Made by a program: the position numbers and the translations under genes. Positions 58,882-64,000 of a DNA stretch of 64,000 bases are shown piece after piece. Position 1 is the first letter of the stretch; each line of letters begins with the position of its first letter. Origin of the DNA: Sinorhizobium kostiense (lineage in GTDB: Bacteria; Pseudomonadota; Alphaproteobacteria; Rhizobiales; Rhizobiaceae); the NCBI RefSeq assembly GCF_017874595.1, contig NZ_JAGILA010000001.1, forward strand, positions 496,001-560,000, given 5' to 3'. The notes beneath the pieces are model-generated. The model had not been told where the DNA came from, searched no databases, and worked only from the letters and a program-made list of their open reading frames with translations.

Positions 58882-59928
58882 TCAAAGGGTTGCGAGCGCA
58901 TGGTTGGACAGGGCGCCGCCATAGAGCGTTCGCACGCGAAGCTTGTCTTCGAGCGCGATCACCACATCTTCGCTGAAATCGACCCCGTGCATCGCGGCGA
59001 TCTCGGGGAAGCCGCCGGGCGTGAAGACGTTCACCTCGAGCACGATGTCGCCGACGATATCGAGCCCGACGAGAAACATGCCGTCATCCATGAGCTTCGG
59101 GCGCAGTTTTTCCGCGACCGAGAGAATCTGCGGCGTGATCGTCGCCGGCTCGGCCGTGCCGCTCGCATGCAGATTCGACCGGACGTCGCCCTGTGCCGGG
59201 ATCCGACGGAAGGCGGCATAAACGCCGTCACGCTCGAGCGGACGCCCGTTCATCAGGAACAGTCGGATGTCGCCGGCGGTAGCCTCTGTCAGGTAATTCT
59301 GGGCTATAAGATATCCGGCGCCGCTTGCCGCCTCGAAGATCTGGTTGAGATTCGCCTCTTCCTTGGACCGGATCTTGAAGACATTCTTGCCGCCCGATCC
59401 CTGCAGGGGTTTCAATATGACGCCGTCGGGATGGTCCTCGATGAAGGCGCGGATCTCCTCGATGCTCCTGGAGATCAGCGTCGTCGGACGGACAATATCA
59501 GGAAAACCTTGGAAATAGAGCTTGTTCTGCGCAAGCGCCAAGCCATCGGGATCATTGACCACGATGACGCCCGCAGCCGCCGCCAGCCTGCCGAAATTGG
59601 TTCCGGCATAGACTGCCCACGGACGTCTTTCGGCATCCTCCGAGGGATCGTTCCTGAGGAAAAGCACCTGGACTTCCCGTATATCGATCGTGGAGATCTT
59701 CGCGCGTTCGCGCTTGAGCGCGTTGAGCAATGTTTCAGGCTTTTTCGGTTTCGAGCCGTTCAACGTAATCGCGCGGATCAGCAGGCTGTTATCCTGCCGG
59801 AGCACGAAATCGCCCGGCGTGACGTAACAAACCTCGTGCCCACGCCCGAGCGCGGCAAGAGCGAGCCAGGTCGTCGTATAGTACGCCATCTCGCCTTCAA
59901 TGGAATTGACGAGAAAGGCAATACGCAT
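58882..59928 (-). CDS. ATP-grasp ligase, glutathione-synthetase-like
   Basis: 348 residues. N-terminal GshB-like domain (MRIAFLVNSIEGEMAYYTT), then ATP-grasp: LKPLQGSGGKNVFKI (phosphate-binding loop, about 172-186), DIRLFLMNGRPLERDGVYAAF, and metal-binding FLVGLDIVGDIVLEVNVFTPG (Asp, Glu, Asn; about 288-306). The family links a carboxylate to an amine with ATP. The true GshB of the cell is probably elsewhere; here it is the third gene of an operon with a metallopeptidase and an amidohydrolase. Product unknown. Confidence 0.85.
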   Translation of the reverse strand: MRIAFLVNSIEGEMAYYTTTWLALAALGRGHEVCYVTPGDFVLRQDNSLLIRAITLNGSKPKKPETLLNALKRERAKISTIDIREVQVLFLRNDPSEDAERRPWAVYAGTNFGRLAAAAGVIVVNDPDGLALAQNKLYFQGFPDIVRPTTLISRSIEEIRAFIEDHPDGVILKPLQGSGGKNVFKIRSKEEANLNQIFEAASGAGYLIAQNYLTEATAGDIRLFLMNGRPLERDGVYAAFRRIPAQGDVRSNLHASGTAEPATITPQILSVAEKLRPKLMDDGMFLVGLDIVGDIVLEVNVFTPGGFPEIAAMHGVDFSEDVVIALEDKLRVRTLYGGALSNHALATL

Positions 59929-59937
59929 ATCCGGCTC

Positions 59938-61830
59938 CTATTGGTCCATAAGGTCGAGCGGAGTCCTTGCCGATCGCGCCCTGGAAAGCCGCGGCGTCGC
60001 ACCCGCGGAATCGAGGAAAATCGGGCGGACCGCCGGTCCACCGAGCAAGCCTCGGGCATTCAGTTCCTGCATCACGCCGAAGTGCGAGGCGGCAATCTTC
60101 CCCATCCAGAAGGGTTCGAGCGCCCCGCCTTCTGCCAAATGGTCGAGCAATTGCAGAAGCCCCCTGAGATAGATCGCATCCTTGGCGAGCCCGCCGCCGC
60201 GATAGACGCGCAGGACCACATTGAACGCATCCGCTTTCGGAAAGCCATGCTCGTGCACGAGCAGCCGATGGGTTTCGGGCAGGCATGCGCCGTCGAGCAT
60301 GGCAGCGCAGGCAACCACACGGGCAGCGATGAGCCGCAATCGCTCGGCCGTCATGCCGGCCGAAAGGTATTCCGCAAAGACGGCCAGGCCCTCCTGCATG
60401 CCTTCGTAGCCGGCGAGGCCGGAGCGAAACAGGCGCAGCCCTTGCGCCGACCCATTGAAATAGGTCAGCAGATGGACACCGATCTCGTGACTGAGGATTG
60501 GCTCGACACGATCTTTGTCCATCACCGTGGTTCGAGCGATGAGCAGCCGCTTGCCTGAGACGAGCAGCCCAGGGGGAAGGTCGTCCCGCACCTCGACACG
60601 CGCGTCGAAGTCGCTGCAACGGTGGGCATATTCGCCGATCATTTCGCGCGCCCGCCTTTCTATCAGGTGACAGTCTGCGGGCGGCTCGGGTGGACGCGTG
60701 CCGAAACCGCCCTTGTCCGCGCGGCCGTTGCTGCGGGCAAGGATGTCCTTTGCCGCCTGCCAGAGCGCTGGCTCGACGGGACCGTAGAGCGCGCGGCCGA
60801 ATTCCAGGAATTTTGCCGTTTCCCGCGCAGAAAGCATCGACAGCTGCAGATCAAGCTCCTGCTGTTTTTCGCGGTAGAGCTGGTAAAGCACCGGATCTTC
60901 GAGGTGGTCGAAGGGAATGGAGAAGAGCTTTCGTTTCGCCGCCTCCACCTGGAGCGCCAGAGGCCGGTAGAGAAAGCGAGGCGCCCGCGAGCAATCCTTT
61001 GCGGCGAACTCGTTCCAGGCGGCTTCTGCATTGATCGGAGTGACGGCAAGCAGGAAGTCGAAGCTTGCAGCCACTTCGTCCATGTTGCGATCGGCGCGCT
61101 CCACGGCATCGACGAAGGCCCTCCGTCCGAGCGCGCGATGCGTGGTGATCGTCAGGCTTCCCGTTGCGCTTGCAAACGCAGCAAAGGCGTGCAGGCCGGC
61201 GTCGAAGATGCTGGCGATCAAGCGCTCGCGGATCTCCGGATAGATCTTGCTCGACTGGCGCTGGCGGTAGATCGGTGCAAAGCGCACACGCAGTTTCTGA
61301 AATGGCACCTTGAGGCTTTCGTCGTCTACGCCATCCGCCAATTCGCGAAATTCGACGCGTGGCGTGCGGAACTTCGCCTGGATCGCCTCGACGGCGTCGA
61401 CGAAGGACCTCGCAGCCGCCCGGATCTCCCGTTGGGCCCCGGCCGTGACTTCCACTGTAAAGGGCGAAAGAAATGGCGCCTTGTCTTCCAGCAACTCGTC
61501 CGCCGCCAGTTCTCCGATCTCGAGCACCATGAAGGCGCCGAAGCGGCGTTCGAGCGCAGTTCCGATTGCTGCTATGATCGCGGCGGCGACGGTCGCATCG
61601 GGAGCAATCAGGTAGGACGCATTCGCCTGGGCGACTTCCCGTGCCACAGGCTCGCTGTCGTCGCCCGAGAGGTGGACGCAAATGAAGGGCAGCGCTCGAT
61701 CGACATGCAGACGCCCGCCGCCTGCAAGTTCCCTGCGTACGGGCTTACCGGCCTCGATCGCCGCTACAACCTCTGCCATCCAGTCCTGGAGGTTCGCCTC
61801 TGGGGGAATCCGCGGGCTCGGAAGTTTCAT
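59938..61830 (-). CDS. DUF1704 metallopeptidase (QEGLA-motif, MATCAP-like)
   Basis: 630 residues from ATG 61830 with GGAGAAGGG upstream; a longer frame overlaps the amidohydrolase gene. The C-terminal half has a zinc-type HEIGVH motif (448-453, HExxxH) and the QEGLA motif (479-483), as in flavohaemoglobin-expression-modulating QEGLA proteins and the eukaryotic tubulin carboxypeptidases (MATCAP). The N-terminal ~380 residues are helical and less conserved. Cytoplasmic. It is flanked in one operon by an N-formylglutamate amidohydrolase-like gene and an ATP-grasp ligase gene. Confidence 0.85.
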   Translation of the reverse strand: MKLPSPRIPPEANLQDWMAEVVAAIEAGKPVRRELAGGGRLHVDRALPFICVHLSGDDSEPVAREVAQANASYLIAPDATVAAAIIAAIGTALERRFGAFMVLEIGELAADELLEDKAPFLSPFTVEVTAGAQREIRAAARSFVDAVEAIQAKFRTPRVEFRELADGVDDESLKVPFQKLRVRFAPIYRQRQSSKIYPEIRERLIASIFDAGLHAFAAFASATGSLTITTHRALGRRAFVDAVERADRNMDEVAASFDFLLAVTPINAEAAWNEFAAKDCSRAPRFLYRPLALQVEAAKRKLFSIPFDHLEDPVLYQLYREKQQELDLQLSMLSARETAKFLEFGRALYGPVEPALWQAAKDILARSNGRADKGGFGTRPPEPPADCHLIERRAREMIGEYAHRCSDFDARVEVRDDLPPGLLVSGKRLLIARTTVMDKDRVEPILSHEIGVHLLTYFNGSAQGLRLFRSGLAGYEGMQEGLAVFAEYLSAGMTAERLRLIAARVVACAAMLDGACLPETHRLLVHEHGFPKADAFNVVLRVYRGGGLAKDAIYLRGLLQLLDHLAEGGALEPFWMGKIAASHFGVMQELNARGLLGGPAVRPIFLDSAGATPRLSRARSARTPLDLMDQ

Positions 61831-62663
61831 CTGCCCTTCTCCAGAGCTTCGGTGAGCACCGGCTGCGTCGATGCGAGCAACTGCCTGAGCGCGACGAGGC
61901 TGTCCACGGATGGCGTGCCCGTCCATTCCTCCATGAAGAACTTCTTGAATTCGACGGCGATCGCGCAGCCGGTGTCGGGGAAATGTTCATGGATGAAACG
62001 CGCCTGTTCACCGCGCCCTTGAAACGCGATGTTTTCCCGGACGTCGAGGGGGCCTCCTGGAAAATCGAAGGTCCGCAGGGCTTCGGCAAAGGCGTCGACC
62101 ACATGGGCCCACTTGCGGCGATCCATCGAAAAGGTGCCGAGATTGACGTCCGGTGCTTCCGCCGCGGCCATCGGCTCGGCTTCGGGGCCACCGCGCCGAT
62201 GGTTGTAGCTGTGAACATCAAGCACGACGAAGCGCCCGTGGCACCGCTCGATGCCCGCAAGGAACGATTTCAGCATCGCGTAATATTCCTCATGAATGGC
62301 GAGCGACTGCTCGACCACGTCATGGGGAAGTTCGCATGTCCAGACATTGAGGCCCCAGGCCTGCTCCGGGCGGATGTAGATTGCGCCGTGGCGCGGTCGG
62401 TTGATGTCGACCTCGAAACGCGAGCGGTGCACGACGAGCCGGTTGGGGAAATCGCGAATGATGAACTCGGTGAAAGGGTCTTCCTCGCGCAGGCGCGCGT
62501 CCTCGGGCACCGCGAAACAGCGCTCCACCGCATCGCGCGTCATGTGGCCGTTATGTATTGCCGTCGCCACGACGGGCGAGTAGCCGCGATGCTGGGTCCA
62601 CCATTCGGCTGTCACGGGCGGCGCCAGGTCCACGATTGGATCCCGGGCTTTCTTCATGTCCAT
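61827..62663 (-). CDS. N-formylglutamate amidohydrolase-like protein
   Basis: 278 residues; an ATG two codons on is an alternative start. Zinc-hydrolase signatures: RFEVDINRPRHGAIY (substrate Arg region, about 82-97), FVVLDVHSYNHRR (metal His) and AVEFKKFFMEEWTG (catalytic Glu). N-formylglutamate deformylase family proteins hydrolyse formyl or other amides of amino acids. No histidine-degradation (hut) genes are near. Its stop overlaps the next start (ATGA). First gene of the cassette, behind an RpoE2-type promoter. Confidence 0.87.
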   Translation of the reverse strand: MDMKKARDPIVDLAPPVTAEWWTQHRGYSPVVATAIHNGHMTRDAVERCFAVPEDARLREEDPFTEFIIRDFPNRLVVHRSRFEVDINRPRHGAIYIRPEQAWGLNVWTCELPHDVVEQSLAIHEEYYAMLKSFLAGIERCHGRFVVLDVHSYNHRRGGPEAEPMAAAEAPDVNLGTFSMDRRKWAHVVDAFAEALRTFDFPGGPLDVRENIAFQGRGEQARFIHEHFPDTGCAIAVEFKKFFMEEWTGTPSVDSLVALRQLLASTQPVLTEALEKGR

Positions 62664-62711
62664 CGTCCACCGCTCATCCCACTGAACTCGGCCAATGCGT
62701 CATGGAGCTAC

Positions 62712-62737
62712 AATTCCGAAAACGACTTTTCAGTTCC
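62712..62737 (-). promoter_or_regulatory. RpoE2/EcfG-type promoter candidate (amidohydrolase operon)
   Basis: GGAAC, 19 bases, TT on the minus strand, 49 bases before the ATG at 62663. Paired with a divergent site at 62765. Confidence 0.5.
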
Positions 62738-62764
62738 AGAACCTCATGCGCTGCCGTCCGCGGC

Positions 62765-62789
62765 GGAACATATTAACCCACCCGCAGTT
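62765..62789 (+). promoter_or_regulatory. RpoE2/EcfG-type promoter candidate (alcohol dehydrogenase)
   Basis: GGAAC, 18 bases, TT, ending 66 bases before the ATG at 62856. Only 27 bp separate its GGAAC from that of the divergent promoter. Confidence 0.6.
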
Positions 62790-62855
62790 GGTCAGCACCT
62801 TGGCGCCGGCGGAATCCTGGAAGGCGATCTTCAACGTGAGTGAAGGAGTATCGAG

Positions 62856-64000
62856 ATGAGGGCGTTGACCTGGCACGGCAAAGGCGACATCCGCTGCGAG
62901 AGCGTTCCCGATCCCCGGATCGAGGACGACCGCGACGCCATCATCAAGGTGACGGCTTGCGCCATCTGCGGGTCTGACCTGCATATCTTCAACGGGCTGA
63001 TACCGTCGATGGACCATGGCGACGTGATCGGCCACGAGGCGATGGGCGAGGTGGTGGAGGTCGGCAAGGCCGCGACCGGGCTGAAGGTCGGCGACCGCGT
63101 GGTCGTGCCCTTCACCATCTCCTGCGGCGAATGCTTCTTCTGCCAGCGGGGTTTCTACTCGGCCTGCGAACGCACCAACCCCGACCGGGAAAAGGCAAGG
63201 AAATTGTGGGGCAATTCGCCAGGCGGCCTGTTCGGCTACTCGCATCTTCTCGGCGGATATCGCGGCGGCCAGGCGGAGTATCTGCGCGTGCCGCATGCGG
63301 ACGTCGGGCCGATCAGGGTCCCTGACGAGCTGACGGACGATCAGGTGCTTTTCTTGTCGGATATCTTTCCGACCGGATACATGGCGGCGGAGTTCTGCGA
63401 CATCGTGCCCGGCGACACCATCGCCATCTGGGGCTGCGGACCAGTCGGCCAGATGGCGATACGTTCAGCTTTCCTCCTCGGGGCAGAGCGCGTCATCGCC
63501 ATCGATACCGTGCCCGAACGCTTGCGGCTTGCCGGGGCAGCCGGGGCGGCGACGATCGATTTCATGGAAGAGGATATCTACGACCGCATCATGGAGATGA
63601 CCCATGGCCGCGGCGCGGATGCCTGCATCGATGCCGTCGGGACCGAAGCCCACAGCCGGGCCAGTCTCGATTCCTTTGTCGACCGGGTGAAGGTTGCGAC
63701 CTATCTCGGCACGGACCGGCCGCATGTGCTGCGGCAGGCGATCCATTGCTGCCGCAACTTCGGCACGGTTTCTATCGTCGGCGTCTATGGCGGCTTGCTC
63801 GACAAAATACCTTTCGGATCGGCGATCAATCGCGGCTTGACCTTTCGCATGGCGCAAACACCGGTGCAACGCTATCTGCCGTCGCTGCTCCAACGCATCC
63901 GCAATGGCGAAATCGACCCGTCCTTCGTCATTACCCATCGCGGAAGACTGGAGGATGGGCCGGACCTCTACAAGACCTTCAACGAGCGAAAGGACGGCTG
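62856..64000 (+). CDS. Zinc-dependent alcohol dehydrogenase (MDR family), 3' end outside the window
   Basis: 381 codons are visible, near full length (~390). Catalytic zinc: CAICGSDLH (Cys ~37) and [12 protein letters not shown]. Structural zinc: four Cys in [17 protein letters not shown] (about 91-107). Cofactor site [10 protein letters not shown] near 194 followed by acidic VIAIDTV, favouring NAD. Formaldehyde-dehydrogenase-like length and insert ([20 protein letters not shown]). GAAGGAG lies before the ATG. Divergent from the amidohydrolase operon with a shared stress-type promoter region. Confidence 0.93.
   Translation, partial: MRALTWHGKGDIRCESVPDPRIEDDRDAIIKVTACAICGSDLHIFNGLIPSMDHGDVIGHEAMGEVVEVGKAATGLKVGDRVVVPFTISCGECFFCQRGFYSACERTNPDREKARKLWGNSPGGLFGYSHLLGGYRGGQAEYLRVPHADVGPIRVPDELTDDQVLFLSDIFPTGYMAAEFCDIVPGDTIAIWGCGPVGQMAIRSAFLLGAERVIAIDTVPERLRLAGAAGAATIDFMEEDIYDRIMEMTHGRGADACIDAVGTEAHSRASLDSFVDRVKVATYLGTDRPHVLRQAIHCCRNFGTVSIVGVYGGLLDKIPFGSAINRGLTFRMAQTPVQRYLPSLLQRIRNGEIDPSFVITHRGRLEDGPDLYKTFNERKDG

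Noticed and set aside
58900-60558. 552-codon plus-strand frame across two genes
   Set aside because: Runs antisense through the ATP-grasp and DUF1704 genes, both with intact motifs.

Overview
The window looks like a piece of a Sinorhizobium (Ensifer) replicon. The evidence is high GC with strong third-position bias, several ~107-bp mosaic palindromic elements of the RIME1 type known from this genus, alphaproteobacterial control sequences (an Irr/ICE-type box before bacterioferritin, GGAAC-N18/19-TT promoters of the RpoE2/EcfG general-stress sigma factor) and typical rhizobial gene content. No rRNA, tRNA, CRISPR array or intact insertion sequence was seen. Chromosome versus megaplasmid cannot be decided from the sequence.

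Layout. 1-4.1 kb: a ThuEFG-like alpha-glucoside ABC importer (minus) with a divergent LacI regulator and two matching operator-like sites. 4.1-5.3 kb: an FAD oxidoreductase. 5.4-8.4 kb: a four-gene membrane/envelope operon (coiled-coil protein, holin-like, DUF3618, YihY) behind an RpoE2-type promoter. 8.6-14.1 kb: a signalling cluster (periplasmic haem protein of the DUF3365 type, hybrid histidine kinase, DivK-like receiver, receiver-adenylate cyclase). 14.1-16.1 kb: a lipoprotein sugar dehydrogenase and a DUF2231 membrane protein. 16.2-20.9 kb: a Nik/Cnt-like metal or metallophore importer with Zur-like tandem boxes. 21.4-32.2 kb: a run of small stress and envelope genes (MgtC, ion channel, secreted repeat protein, orphan Rieske protein, COG4315 protein, YihY, SDR, frameshifted DUF2254, LysM), many with their own GGAAC-N18/19-TT promoter.

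32.3-39.7 kb: a PcaQ-like LysR regulator with no pca genes beside it, treY, dodecin, pepT and bfr. 40.1-43.2 kb: a GMC oxidoreductase, a Tat-exported companion and a phosphoribosyltransferase-fold protein. 43.3-50.8 kb: a surface module (Wzx-type flippase, HTTM-like protein, DCC thiol protein, small membrane protein, acyltransferase 3, RTX protein carrying an SGNH esterase), linked by a shared TGCRNYGCASMA-like motif upstream of several of these genes. 51.6-58.7 kb: a GntR-controlled operon of 5-dehydro-4-deoxyglucarate dehydratase plus a Dpp-type importer. 58.9-62.7 kb: an operon of an N-formylglutamate amidohydrolase-like protein, a DUF1704 metallopeptidase (QEGLA) and an ATP-grasp ligase. 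62.9 kb to the end: a divergent zinc alcohol dehydrogenase, cut by the window edge.

The most interesting points are the density of RpoE2-type promoters (14 candidates), the amidohydrolase/DUF1704/ATP-grasp cassette as a possible ligase-plus-eraser modification system, and the co-regulated surface module. All functional calls come from reading motifs by eye; no database search was possible.
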